64,000 nucleotides of DNA from CAYSGL01 sp964520985 (GCA_964520985.1 CAZFPB010000003.1:62001-126000); one strand, 5' to 3'; positions 25,095-33,045 are shown, numbered from the stretch's first letter. The notes: generated by a model from the letters alone, not told the origin. Numbers and translations: made by a program.

Positions 25095-25950
25095 GCAACA
25101 GCTCGTTGATGCTGGTCTTGCTGCGCGTTTTTTCATCGACGCGTTTGACGATGACGGCGCAGGCGAGGGAAGGAGCCGGTTGTCCGTTGGCCATGGTTTT
25201 ATCGGATGGCAGTGTGCCCGGGATAACGACTGAGTAAGCCGGAACACGGCCATAGAAAATCTCGCCGGTTTCGCGGTCAATGATCTTGGTGGAGGCACCA
25301 AGGAAGACGCCCATCGAAATGACCGAGCCTTCTTCGACAATCACACCTTCGGCTACTTCCGAACGTGCGCCGATAAAGACGTTGTCTTCAATGATGACAG
25401 GACCCGCTTGCAGTGGCTCCAGTACGCCGCCAATGCCCGTGCCGCCGGAGATGTGGCAGTGCTTGCCGATCTGTGCGCACGATCCGACCGTGGCCCAGGT
25501 ATCGACCATGGTGCCTTCACCGACATACGCGCCTATATTGACGAAGCTCGGCATCAGCACGACGCCGGGGGCGATGTAGGCCGAACGGCGCACGACGGCA
25601 TCCGGCACGGCGCGGAACCCCGCCTTGGCAAAATCCTGCTCAGACCAGTGGGCGAATTTGCTTTCGACCTTGTCGTACCAGTGGCCGCCGCCGGGCGCGC
25701 CCGCAATGATGCGCATCGGGTTCAGGCGGAAGGATAGCAGCACGGCTTTTTTTAGCCATTGATGCACGACCCATTGCCCGTCGATTTTCTCAGCAATGCG
25801 CGCCTGACCGCTATCGAGCAGGGCCAAAGCCTGTTCCACCGCGTCACGCGCCGCACCTTTGGTTTGCGTCGTGATGGCGTCGCGCGCCTCCCAGGCGTCA
25901 TTGACGCTAGAGCAAAGGGTGTCGTCGTTCTGTTGCAGGGCGAGGCTCAT
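25087..25950 (-). CDS. dapD: Tetrahydrodipicolinate N-succinyltransferase
   Basis: Transfers succinyl from succinyl-CoA to tetrahydrodipicolinate. The 287-residue protein has the N-terminal helical domain and then a left-handed beta-helix of hexapeptide repeats (about residues 100-250: VVRRSAYIAPGVVLMPSFVNIGAYVG, then TWATVGSCAQIG). I chose ATG 25950, with AGGA 7 bases before; a TTG six bases upstream is also in frame. It is divergent from dapB, with 109 bp between the starts that should hold both promoters, and overlaps dapE. Confidence 0.97.
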   Translation of the reverse strand: MSLALQQNDDTLCSSVNDAWEARDAITTQTKGAARDAVEQALALLDSGQARIAEKIDGQWVVHQWLKKAVLLSFRLNPMRIIAGAPGGGHWYDKVESKFAHWSEQDFAKAGFRAVPDAVVRRSAYIAPGVVLMPSFVNIGAYVGEGTMVDTWATVGSCAQIGKHCHISGGTGIGGVLEPLQAGPVIIEDNVFIGARSEVAEGVIVEEGSVISMGVFLGASTKIIDRETGEIFYGRVPAYSVVIPGTLPSDKTMANGQPAPSLACAVIVKRVDEKTRSKTSINELLRG

Positions 25951-26059
25951 GAGCAATCCTTTTTATCGCGGGAAATATAAGTGGCATCATAAATACTAAG
26001 CGGGCGCAAACCAAGGATAAAAACCTTGCTGATCCCCGCTTTTCTTATAGGATAAAAAG

Positions 26060-26791
26060 ATGGCACGGATTTATATCGTCGGTTACGGGAAGATGGGGCG
26101 CGCGATCGAAAAAATCTGCCTGGCGCGCGGCGATCTTGAACCGGTCGCAATAAATGATTTTACCCAATTGAACCAGACGGTTTTTACACCGGGCGACATC
26201 GTCATTGAATTTACAGGGGCGCCCGGTTGCCTTGCGAATTATAAGCATCTGATTGCGCAGGATGTATGTCTGGTCACCGGCACGACTGGCTGGCTGGATC
26301 ATGAAGAGGAGATCAGGGATTTGGTATCGCGGCATAAAGGTGCCTTCCTTCACGCGGCCAATTTTTCCATCGGCGTGCATATTTTCTGGCGATTGATTGA
26401 ACGCGCCGCCGCTTTGTTCAATGCTCAGGACAAATACGATGTTTTCACCCATGAAATTCATCATCCCCATAAAAAAGATTCTCCGTCGGGCACGGCGCTG
26501 CACACCGCCCGTCTTTTGCTGAATGGCCTCAGTCAAAAGAAAACGATTATCAGCGGCGATGTTGAGGGACCATTACCTGCGGACGCCTTGCATGTATCGG
26601 CGTCGCGTGGCGGGTATCAAGCCGGTGAGCACAGCGTCTATTTCGATGGACCGGATGATATGATCACGCTCAGTCATCATGCCAAAGGGCGCGATGGTTT
26701 TGCCAATGGCGCGCTCGACTGCGCGTTGTGGCTGCAGGGCAAGCGCGGATTTTTTACCATCAATGATTATCTGGAGGATATTCTGTCATGA
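26060..26791 (+). CDS. dapB: 4-hydroxy-tetrahydrodipicolinate reductase
   Basis: NAD(P)H-dependent step of DAP and lysine synthesis. The 243-residue protein is shorter than E. coli DapB (273) but complete: N-terminal Rossmann start IYIVGYGKMGRAI, VTGTTGW, the signature EIHHPHKKDSPSGTAL with the catalytic His and Lys, and the C-terminal GRDGFANGAL. The shortening lies in the N-terminal domain, typical of compact DapB forms. AGGATAAAAAG precedes the ATG. The stop overlaps dapA by 4 bp (ATGA), so translation is coupled. Confidence 0.95.
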   Translation: MARIYIVGYGKMGRAIEKICLARGDLEPVAINDFTQLNQTVFTPGDIVIEFTGAPGCLANYKHLIAQDVCLVTGTTGWLDHEEEIRDLVSRHKGAFLHAANFSIGVHIFWRLIERAAALFNAQDKYDVFTHEIHHPHKKDSPSGTALHTARLLLNGLSQKKTIISGDVEGPLPADALHVSASRGGYQAGEHSVYFDGPDDMITLSHHAKGRDGFANGALDCALWLQGKRGFFTINDYLEDILS

Positions 26792-27699
26792 TATGGTCTG
26801 GTTTATTCACGGCGATCGTCACGCCTTTCACCGTTGATTCTGATGCGATCGATATCAAAACATTTGCCGCACTTGTGGAAAAACAGGTGCAGGCCGGCAC
26901 TGATGGCATAGTTGTGCTCGGTACCACCGGCGAAAGCCCGACTATCGATCCCGATGAAGCAAGGCTGCTGTTAAAAACGGCGCTGGACGTCGCCGCGGGC
27001 CGCACAAAAATCATTGCGGGGGTCAGCGGTAACAACACGAAGAAAGTACTGCAGGATGTGCAAAGCGCGCAGGCGCTGAGTGTTGACGGTATCATGGTGG
27101 CCGCCCCTTATTATAATAAGCCTACGCAGGCTGGAATCTATGCCCATTACAGCGCTATCGCCGAAACCACGCGTCTGCCGATCATGGTCTATAATATTCC
27201 GGGCCGCACCGGCATCAACATCGCGCTCGCCACGCTGCTGTCCCTGCATCAACGCTACCCGCACATCAATGCGGTGAAAGAGGCGTCCGGCGATTATCAG
27301 CAGATCGCCGATACGGTGCGTGCGTTCCGTGGCACACAATTCCATGTGCTGTCAGGCGATGACAGCATGGTGCTGCCGGTCATGGCGCTTGGCGGCCACG
27401 GTGTCGTGTCGGTTTTGGGCAATCTGTATCCGCAGGTGATGAAAGAGCTTGTCACAGCGCTCGCGCAAGGGAACTGGGAGCAGGCCCGCGAATTGTACGA
27501 TCGCTATCTCCCCCTCATGCGCGGCATTTTCATCGGCGGCAATCCGGGCGGAATCAAGACATTGATGGCGCAAGAAAAACTTTTATCGCTTTCGCTTCGT
27601 CTGCCGCTCTGCTCGCCTTCAGCGGATGAAACCATGCAACTTTTGTCGCTGTACAAAGAGGTAAGCGCAAGAGCCGACGCCAACCGCGCAGCGGCTTGA
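26788..27699 (+). CDS. dapA: 4-hydroxy-tetrahydrodipicolinate synthase
   Basis: Condenses pyruvate with aspartate semialdehyde, the entry to lysine and DAP. The 303-residue TIM barrel shows GTTGESPT (Thr of the proton relay), MVYNIPGRTG (catalytic Tyr and Arg) and INAVKEASGDY (Schiff-base Lys). Regulation by lysine feedback cannot be judged. The gene ends 27 bp before the left tRNA-fragment repeat of the genomic island, so its terminator may have been disrupted or replaced by island sequence. Confidence 0.97.
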   Translation: MIWSGLFTAIVTPFTVDSDAIDIKTFAALVEKQVQAGTDGIVVLGTTGESPTIDPDEARLLLKTALDVAAGRTKIIAGVSGNNTKKVLQDVQSAQALSVDGIMVAAPYYNKPTQAGIYAHYSAIAETTRLPIMVYNIPGRTGINIALATLLSLHQRYPHINAVKEASGDYQQIADTVRAFRGTQFHVLSGDDSMVLPVMALGGHGVVSVLGNLYPQVMKELVTALAQGNWEQARELYDRYLPLMRGIFIGGNPGGIKTLMAQEKLLSLSLRLPLCSPSADETMQLLSLYKEVSARADANRAAA

Positions 27700-27726
27700 T
27701 TTAATCTGGGAATCTGACCGGGAAAA

Positions 27727-27772
27727 TGGTGGCGGCGGAGGGACTTGAACCCCCGACACAGGGATTATGATT
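27727..27772 (-). repeat. Left attachment-site repeat: 3' fragment of tRNA-Met
   Basis: Forty-six bases identical to 36211-36256, running from the CCA end through the T arm and variable loop to the anticodon loop. The sequence beyond it (TGAGCCTGC on the plus strand) no longer matches tRNA, so this is a fragment and not a working gene. Confidence 0.93.
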
Positions 27773-27938
27773 GAGCCTGCAATCTAATTGTTAATACAGC
27801 GACTTAACAGCTTTGAAGGCCTAAGGTATTGATTGTACCAAGTCTCAGGCCTTCATTGTCTTTCAAACTTAACAGGTCTGAATGTGTTATAATAACACAC
27901 TCATGTTACCCCTATCATACCCCAAATCATCACTATGA
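27773..27938. other. Island left end: non-coding, with inverted repeats and a 17-bp palindrome
   Basis: No gene is visible here. The sequence has GAAGGCCT and AGGCCTTC as inverted arms about 24 bp apart, ACTTAACAG twice, and the perfect palindrome TGTGTTATAATAACACA at 27883-27899. These could be remains of recombinase-binding arm sites, an operator of a lost integrase, or a terminator for the VIT gene. The position next to the att repeat favours the first two. Confidence 0.4.
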
Positions 27939-28646
27939 TTAAGGTTGTAAGCCAATAAGGTTACCAATTATTGCTGTGAAACCCATCGCAGCTGCACCCC
28001 ATATCATCACGCGTAGGGCAGGTTTGAGCGGCATCGCGCCGCCCATTTTTGCTGAAAGTGCGCCGAGCAAGCCTAGTAACAGTACGCATAAGATGGATGA
28101 TGCCATGACAAAATAGGTGGGTGGCATCCAGGTAATAGATAGCAGGGGGAATATTGCGCCAAGCGAGAAAGCCACCGCGGATGACCCGGCTGCCTGCAAG
28201 GGTTTGGCTGTGGTTAAATCGGATATGCCCAGTTCCTCGCGCGCATGGACGCCTATGGCGTCTTTTTTCATCATCTGGGCGGAAACTTCGCGGGCGAGTG
28301 TTGGCTCTACGCCGCGATCAACATAAATATCGGTAAGTTCTTGCAATTCCGCCTCGGGAATTTCTATGAGTTCTTTGCGCTCACGCGTGAGATCTGCCTG
28401 CTCTAAATCCGATTGCGAGCTGACCGATACATATTCGCCTGCTGCCATGGACATAGCGCCTGCGACGAGGCCGGCGACCCCTGCAAGCAGGACATCGCTT
28501 TGCGCTGCGTTGGCTGACGCAAAGCCTACCACGAGGCTCGATACTGAAATAATACCATCATTCGCACCGAGGACGGCGGCGCGCAACCAGCCGGTGCGGC
28601 TGGTATAATGTCGTTCATTATGTTTATAGATGAGGCGCGATCTCAT
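27939..28646 (-). CDS. VIT1/CCC1 family iron/manganese transporter
   Basis: A 235-residue membrane protein of the vacuolar iron transporter family, which moves Fe2+ or Mn2+ out of the cytosol. The VIT signature is clear: WLRAAVLGANDGIISVSSLVVG at residues 20-41 and AGAMSMAAGEYVSVSSQSDLE near 63-83. About five membrane spans are present, with a Glu-rich cytosolic segment between spans two and three (RERKELIEIPEAELQ) that fits the family's metal-binding domain. It is the first island gene, divergent from the alcohol dehydrogenase. An FNR-type box lies about 137 bp upstream and could serve either direction. Confidence 0.93.
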   Translation of the reverse strand: MRSRLIYKHNERHYTSRTGWLRAAVLGANDGIISVSSLVVGFASANAAQSDVLLAGVAGLVAGAMSMAAGEYVSVSSQSDLEQADLTRERKELIEIPEAELQELTDIYVDRGVEPTLAREVSAQMMKKDAIGVHAREELGISDLTTAKPLQAAGSSAVAFSLGAIFPLLSITWMPPTYFVMASSILCVLLLGLLGALSAKMGGAMPLKPALRVMIWGAAAMGFTAIIGNLIGLQP

Positions 28647-28782
28647 AGGGGAACGGTAGCATTTTAGCTTATTTTCAGACAGGCATTTATCCGCTTGTCT
28701 GCATTAATATGCATTGTCAGATTCTGCCAAGTTTCAAACTTTTAAATATTACTCTGGTATTCATAACCTAATTCTTCAATCT

Positions 28783-28796
28783 TTGACTAATATCAA
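28783..28796. promoter_or_regulatory. FNR/FixK-type box upstream of alcohol dehydrogenase
   Basis: TTGACTAATATCAA fits the FNR/FixK half-site pattern TTGA(T/C)-N4-(A/G)TCAA. It ends 49 bp before the alcohol dehydrogenase ATG. A CATGGT hexamer lies 17 bp downstream of the box. Confidence 0.75.
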
Positions 28797-28845
28797 TATA
28801 GCTTTTGGTCAGGCATGGTCTTCTACCTCTCATAAGGAGAAGTTC

Positions 28846-29886
28846 ATGAAGGCACTTATCTATAATGGACCCGGTAATAAAACTCTGGAAGAGCGTCCAC
28901 AACCTAGAATCCTAGCCTCTACCGATGCCATCGTCAAAATATTGAAAACAACTATATGCGGTACTGACTTGCATATCCTCAAAGGCGATGTGCCTACTTG
29001 TGAGCCGGGCCGTATTTTAGGCCATGAGGGGGTCGGTGTTGTCGAAGAGGTGGGGGTCGGGGTTGCTACCTTTAAGCCCGGCGATCATGTGCTTATTTCC
29101 TGCATCACCTCTTGCGGAAAATGCGATTATTGTCGCAAAGGCATGTACTCGCATTGCCGCGACGGTGGCTGGATACTCGGTCATAAAATTGACGGTACGC
29201 AGGCAGAATATGTTCGCATTCCTCACGCCGAGACAAGCCTTTATAAAATCCCGGCAGATGCTGATTTAGAAGCCATCACTATGTTGAGCGATATTCTGCC
29301 GACCGGCTATGAATGTGGTGTGCTTAATGGAAAAATTAAACCAGGTGATATCGTGGCGATTGTTGGGGCAGGCCCGATTGGGCTTGCCACGCTCTTGACA
29401 GCTCAATTTTATACCCCGGCGCAAATCATCATGATTGACATCGATGATAACCGTTTGAATGTCGCCAAGAAATTTGGCGCCACGCACAGTATCAATAGCT
29501 TTACCGATAACGCTGTCAAAACCATTATGGCTATGACGGAAGGTCAAGGGGTTGATGTCGCTATCGAGGCTGTGGGCATTCCTCATACATTTGAACTATG
29601 CGAGGAAATCGTAGCCCCAGGTGGTATTATTGCCAATATCGGCGTTCATGGCGAAAAAGTATCTCTGCATCTGGAGCGTTTATGGAGCCATAACATCACC
29701 ATGGCTACCCGCCTTGTCGATACGGTGACGACGCCCATGCTGCTAAAAACGCTCGAAGCCGGGAAAATTCAGCCCGAAAAGCTGATCACGCATCATTTTA
29801 AACTTAAGAAGATCCTAGATGCCTATGACACTTTCGCGCGTGCAAAAGATACTGGCGCTTTAAAAGTTATTATAACAGCGGATTAA
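28846..29886 (+). CDS. Zinc-dependent alcohol dehydrogenase
   Basis: A 346-residue medium-chain NAD(P)-dependent dehydrogenase. The catalytic zinc site is TTICGTDLH and GHEGVG; the structural zinc loop has four Cys in CGKCDYCRKGMYSHC; the Rossmann motif is VGAGPIGLAT. Such enzymes reduce aldehydes to alcohols or the reverse; substrate is unknown, but the closest pattern I know is the long-chain/ethanol-type ADH found in low-oxygen regulons. The start at 28846 has AAGGAG 6 bases before it. The open frame extends 44 codons upstream without family similarity. An FNR-type box precedes it and the next gene follows after 3 bp. Confidence 0.94.
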   Translation: MKALIYNGPGNKTLEERPQPRILASTDAIVKILKTTICGTDLHILKGDVPTCEPGRILGHEGVGVVEEVGVGVATFKPGDHVLISCITSCGKCDYCRKGMYSHCRDGGWILGHKIDGTQAEYVRIPHAETSLYKIPADADLEAITMLSDILPTGYECGVLNGKIKPGDIVAIVGAGPIGLATLLTAQFYTPAQIIMIDIDDNRLNVAKKFGATHSINSFTDNAVKTIMAMTEGQGVDVAIEAVGIPHTFELCEEIVAPGGIIANIGVHGEKVSLHLERLWSHNITMATRLVDTVTTPMLLKTLEAGKIQPEKLITHHFKLKKILDAYDTFARAKDTGALKVIITAD

Positions 29887-29889
29887 ACG

Positions 29890-30501
29890 ATGCTGACATA
29901 CAGTTTATGCGGCAGTCTAAGAGATACGCCAGGGGCAGCCGTCGCGGCAGCAATTAGTCTTGCAAATACAGATTATAATGGCCCGCATCAAAAGATTCAT
30001 ATTCACATCATGCAGGTTATCGATACGGGAAAAGGGTGGAAAGCGATTATTCAGATATCACTGGAACCAGAACCTGCAGAGAAAAGCGATAAAGTTGTAG
30101 AAAAAATCAAAGAAAAGCCTGCCCTAAAGAAGGTTGGCGCGCTTAATTGGGATCAGATATTTCCTCAAAAGACACCCGAAAATATATATAGAACAGAACC
30201 GGCCTCCGAACCTTCTATACACATCTATATTCCCAACACGTATGAACCTGGGCATTTATACGAACCCCATCACTATGGGACTCACCCCAACTATCATTTC
30301 CACTTTTTGGAATCAGATTCATCCTTTTGGAAGGTGACACAGGAAATTTTCCCCGACATTGATCTTGAAAAATCAATTTATGAGCCCGCATTTCAATTAA
30401 GCAGAGATCCAACGCTGGCGCTAGAAATTGAACCTGAAAAAAGAATAAAAAATAAATCACGTTTAAAAAAACCTTCGCCAGAATTCACAGGTGAATTCTG
30501 A
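29890..30501 (+). CDS. Hypothetical His/Pro/aromatic-rich protein
   Basis: A 203-residue protein I do not recognise. The first ~60 residues could form a small alpha/beta unit (GAAVAAAISLAN helix, HIHIMQVIDTG and WKAIIQISLE strands), vaguely dodecin-like in layout, but I would not assign it. The middle is Lys/Glu-rich, and residues 105-145 are unusually rich in Tyr, His and Pro (IHIYIPNTYEPGHLYEPHHYG). There is no signal peptide or membrane span. It starts 3 bp after the dehydrogenase stop, so it belongs to the same FNR-box transcript. A terminator overlaps its stop codon. Confidence 0.75.
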   Translation: MLTYSLCGSLRDTPGAAVAAAISLANTDYNGPHQKIHIHIMQVIDTGKGWKAIIQISLEPEPAEKSDKVVEKIKEKPALKKVGALNWDQIFPQKTPENIYRTEPASEPSIHIYIPNTYEPGHLYEPHHYGTHPNYHFHFLESDSSFWKVTQEIFPDIDLEKSIYEPAFQLSRDPTLALEIEPEKRIKNKSRLKKPSPEFTGEF

Positions 30502-30510
30502 ATTTTTTTG
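30480..30510 (+). terminator. Terminator overlapping the stop of the hypothetical gene
   Basis: AGAATTCAC (30480-30488) and GTGAATTCT (30491-30499) form a tight hairpin followed by a T-run at 30504-30509. It overlaps the TGA stop and runs directly into the FNR-type box of the Hsp20 unit. Confidence 0.75.
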
Positions 30511-30521
30511 ACTTTCGTCAA
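30508..30521. promoter_or_regulatory. FNR/FixK-type box upstream of hsp20
   Basis: TTGACTTTCGTCAA is a perfectly symmetric FixK/FNR-type site (TTGAC-N4-GTCAA), ending 64 bp before the Hsp20 ATG. Confidence 0.8.
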
Positions 30522-30585
30522 AGTGCGTATCGCTTATTTCTGCTTTTTTTCCCCATAGATTAAAAACCACATAAGGAGATTGACT

Positions 30586-31092
30586 ATGACTATTCGTGAT
30601 TTAATTCGCTGGAACCGCTCGACGGCTATTCCCGTTCAATATAGCCAGCGTCTGCAACGTTCTTTAGAAGGTGTGCAGGATGAAATGAACCGCATGTTTG
30701 AACATTTTTATACAGGAGCTGAAGTTCATTTGACGGACTGGGATAAAAAGCTTCCTACTGCACCCAATATCAATGTTACCCAGGATGAAAAATCCATAAA
30801 AATCGAAGCTGAACTAGCCGGCATAGATCCCGAGCAGGTCAATGTGGAGGTCGCCGATGGATATCTCACTCTGAAAGGCGAAAAAAAGGAAAGCCAGGTG
30901 GATGAGAATAAGGATTACCTGCGACAAGAGATTAGTTATGGCTCCTTTTATCGCATGATTACTTTGCCGGACACGGTCGATGGAAAAAAAGCCGAGGCTT
31001 CTTTCAAGAACGGCATTCTGACCATCACTGTTCCGAAAAAAGCAGAAGCTATGGAGAAACCTACAAAACTGCAAATTAAAAAAGCTGCTTAA
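30586..31092 (+). CDS. Hsp20/alpha-crystallin small heat-shock protein
   Basis: A 168-residue ATP-independent chaperone that holds unfolding proteins. The alpha-crystallin domain covers about residues 55-150: APNINVTQDEKSIKIEAELAG, then VADGYLTLKGEKK and the ASFKNGILTITVPK closing motif. A short N-terminal arm (IRDLIRWNRS) and a basic tail (KLQIKKAA) flank it; the usual C-terminal IxI is present only loosely as LQI. The start has AAGGAG 7 bases before ATG 30586. It is preceded by an FNR-type box, not by a heat-shock CIRCE element, so low-oxygen control is more likely than HrcA control. Confidence 0.95.
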   Translation: MTIRDLIRWNRSTAIPVQYSQRLQRSLEGVQDEMNRMFEHFYTGAEVHLTDWDKKLPTAPNINVTQDEKSIKIEAELAGIDPEQVNVEVADGYLTLKGEKKESQVDENKDYLRQEISYGSFYRMITLPDTVDGKKAEASFKNGILTITVPKKAEAMEKPTKLQIKKAA

Positions 31093-31107
31093 ACAAGGGC
31101 TTTGGTA

Positions 31108-31137
31108 TCCGGGAGGTGGCATATCGCACTTCCCGGA
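31108..31137 (+). other. Stem-loop between hsp20 and the host-attachment-like gene
   Basis: TCCGGGAGGTG (31108-31118) and CACTTCCCGGA (31127-31137) form an 11-bp stem with one G-T pair and an 8-base loop. No T-run follows, so it may be an mRNA processing or stability element and not a terminator. Confidence 0.55.
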
Positions 31138-31161
31138 CACGCTTTTACAAGGAGTTATGAT

Positions 31162-31674
31162 ATGAAACTGACAGGTTTGCTTGTCAACACCGATACCGAT
31201 CCTTGCAATGATAATCAGGAAGTTCACCGTGGTCGCCGCGCACCGCGTATCTGGGCTCTCATCGCAGATCATAAACATTTTCGGATTTATAGTAAGCAGG
31301 GTGACCATCTCACCCTTTTGGGATCGGCCTCAAACTTACACTTTGAGACGAACAAGGGTATACGCGGTCCCTACAATAGAGTTTTTAGCTCCTGCAGCCG
31401 TTTTATTCGCCATAGCATTGAATCGCGTCTGCCAAGAAATACAAAATCTCTTTTAGATTTTTCACACGATATCACGACAACCCTAGATGATATGCTCAAG
31501 AAGGATATGTATGATCAATTGATATTGATAGCGCCACCTAAATTACTGGGTTTAATACGTCAAAAAATGACGCCGACGGTTAATCTGCGTATAGCTGCAG
31601 AAGTGAATAAGGATTTAATGAAAATGAGTGATCAGGCATTGGAAGCAGAACTGAAAAAAATCTTGTGGTTTTAA
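31162..31674 (+). CDS. Host-attachment family protein (baeRF-type, Pfam Host_attach-like)
   Basis: A 170-residue protein of the family first named for attachment to host cells. Typical elements are WALIADHKHFRIYSKQG near the start, a middle region of conserved basic residues, and LILIAPPKLLGLIRQKM followed by EVNKDLMKMSDQALEAEL at the end. Recent comparative work links the fold to eRF1 domain 2 (baeRF), suggesting a role at ribosomes, but function is untested. The start at 31162 follows AAGGAGTTATGAT. It shares the hsp20 transcript. Its stop overlaps the convergent Crp/Fnr stop by 4 bp. Confidence 0.83.
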   Translation: MKLTGLLVNTDTDPCNDNQEVHRGRRAPRIWALIADHKHFRIYSKQGDHLTLLGSASNLHFETNKGIRGPYNRVFSSCSRFIRHSIESRLPRNTKSLLDFSHDITTTLDDMLKKDMYDQLILIAPPKLLGLIRQKMTPTVNLRIAAEVNKDLMKMSDQALEAELKKILWF

Positions 31675-32447
31675 TGAGTGCCCGCTTTGATTGCCTGGCC
31701 TCTGCAAGTACCCTCGCATGCACTATCTCTCGATCCCGCACATTCCCCTGGCAGAGCTGAACAATGCCCACAGCAGTAACCTACGAGGCAAGAAAAGCTC
31801 TCTATTTTAATTTCCGGACCATAAACCGTCACGCCCAACGGCTTTAACTGAGACAGCGCGCGAGAAAAGGTCTCAGGTTTCATGCCGAGTTGAGCGGCGG
31901 CCAGAGATTTATCGTAAGGGAAAGAAAATGTGCCGCCCTTGCCAATCATCTTGCCGGAGAGTTGCAGCAACAGACAGCCAACACGCTGCGGAGCGGTCAT
32001 TACGGCCAGATGTTCGTTTTCCAGTTGGGCTTTATGAATGTCGCGAGATAGAGCCTGTATAATATTAGAAGTGAGTTCAGGGCATTCCTTTGCGCAATCT
32101 TTAAGAATACGAGAGGGAATCTCAGCGATCACAGAGGTTTCGCTTACTTCGGAAGAGGAGGGATAGATCGATCCATTAAAAATGGCTGCTTCACCGAATG
32201 TATCGCCGCACTTGAGTAAACTCAGTATGGCTTCTTCACCCTCACTGGTTTCGCGATATAGCTTAACCCAACCTTTGATCAAGACAAAAAAGCGGTCAGC
32301 TGCATCGCCTTGAAAGAATAAGTGGTGATGCTTTGGATATTCGGTAATGCGTACAGCTTGGAATAAGTTTTTGATGTCTTTTTCGGGCAAACCGGAAAAG
32401 AAGGGCAAAGTTTGTAAAAACCGGAAGTGCATATCATGCTCGCCCAC
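31671..32447 (-). CDS. Crp/Fnr family transcriptional regulator with Cys-rich C-terminal tail
   Basis: A 258-residue regulator. A cyclic-nucleotide-type effector domain fills residues 10-125 (HHHLFFQGDAADRFFVLIKGWVKLYR, then GDTFGEAAIFNG). A C-terminal winged HTH follows, with recognition segment LAAAQLGMKPETFSRALSQL that fits a TTGAT-type operator reader. There are no N-terminal FNR iron-sulfur cysteines. Instead a tail after residue 215 carries eight Cys (LVGYCCGHCSALPGEC, then DSACEGTC), possibly a redox or metal sensor. The GTG at 32447 has GGAGAT upstream; an ATG at 32432 is the alternative. It is the natural candidate to act at the island's four boxes. Confidence 0.9.
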   Translation of the reverse strand: MGEHDMHFRFLQTLPFFSGLPEKDIKNLFQAVRITEYPKHHHLFFQGDAADRFFVLIKGWVKLYRETSEGEEAILSLLKCGDTFGEAAIFNGSIYPSSSEVSETSVIAEIPSRILKDCAKECPELTSNIIQALSRDIHKAQLENEHLAVMTAPQRVGCLLLQLSGKMIGKGGTFSFPYDKSLAAAQLGMKPETFSRALSQLKPLGVTVYGPEIKIESFSCLVGYCCGHCSALPGECAGSRDSACEGTCRGQAIKAGTH

Positions 32448-32512
32448 CGCGATATCTCCAATTCTGCCCTTCTTATACGCTTAATAATCCATGCTGTATA
32501 TGAGTATTAATC

Positions 32513-32980
32513 CTAGCCGGGTATGCCAGTAAAGACACACGGTTTCATAGGCTCGTAAACGCTGCAGAATTCCTCTTTATCCAGCGATCCGTTGTGATTT
32601 ATATCCATTTGATCAAACCGTTCGCGGTCATAGAGCAGATATTCGTAATTTGAAATATAACCGTTTTCATCCAAATCGATTGGAGAAAACTTGTAATCCA
32701 GCTTGCCAGCCCCAAGCTTTGTTTCCCCCGGTTTTATCCCTTTAAAGCAGTTCTTTAAACATTCTTCAGGCATAAGACGACCATCATCATCCTGATCGAT
32801 TCCTTTGAAGGTTGTGTAAGAATATATATCATATTCCCCGCGATCCAGCTGACCATCGGGAATAACATCGGCCGCGTGAAACGCTTTTTCCGCTTCGCTT
32901 AAATTTTCTTCAGGCTGCTGTGCGCCAGCAGATGTGGCAATCAAAAGACAAGTAGTCGCATATAGAATATATTTTTTCAT
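32513..32980 (-). CDS. Exported EF-hand calcium-binding protein
   Basis: A 155-residue protein with a signal peptide (MKKYILYATTCLLIATSAGAQ) and four EF-hand-like loops: DVIPDGQLDRGEY, DQDDDGRLMPEE, DLDENGYISNYEY and DINHNGSLDKEEF. The last three have the Asp/Asn and Gly pattern of working Ca2+ sites; the first is degenerate. Four Cys could make two disulfides in the periplasm. GGAGGAACTA precedes ATG 32980. It is transcribed away from the CBS operon and probably uses the FNR-type box at 33032. Role unknown. Confidence 0.88.
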   Translation of the reverse strand: MKKYILYATTCLLIATSAGAQQPEENLSEAEKAFHAADVIPDGQLDRGEYDIYSYTTFKGIDQDDDGRLMPEECLKNCFKGIKPGETKLGAGKLDYKFSPIDLDENGYISNYEYLLYDRERFDQMDINHNGSLDKEEFCSVYEPMKPCVFTGIPG

Positions 32981-33031
32981 TAGTTCCTCCATAAGTTTGT
33001 AACAGGAAACAATGAATTACGAGAATGAGCG

Positions 33032-33045
33032 TTGATAATAGTCAA
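33032..33045. promoter_or_regulatory. FNR/FixK-type box, EF-hand side of the divergent region
   Basis: TTGATAATAGTCAA fits TTGAT-N4-GTCAA. It lies 51 bp upstream of the EF-hand ATG (32980) on that gene's strand. On the minus strand a CATTGT hexamer lies 17 bp downstream of it. Confidence 0.75.

Noticed and set aside
25095..25340. N-terminal extension of dapE
   Set aside because: These bases encode DapD in another frame; the extension lacks M20 similarity. The GTG at 25094 gives the family length.
27727..27772. A second tRNA-Met gene at the left island end
   Set aside because: Only the 3' 46 bases match; the 5' half, D arm and acceptor 5' strand are absent, so it cannot fold as tRNA.
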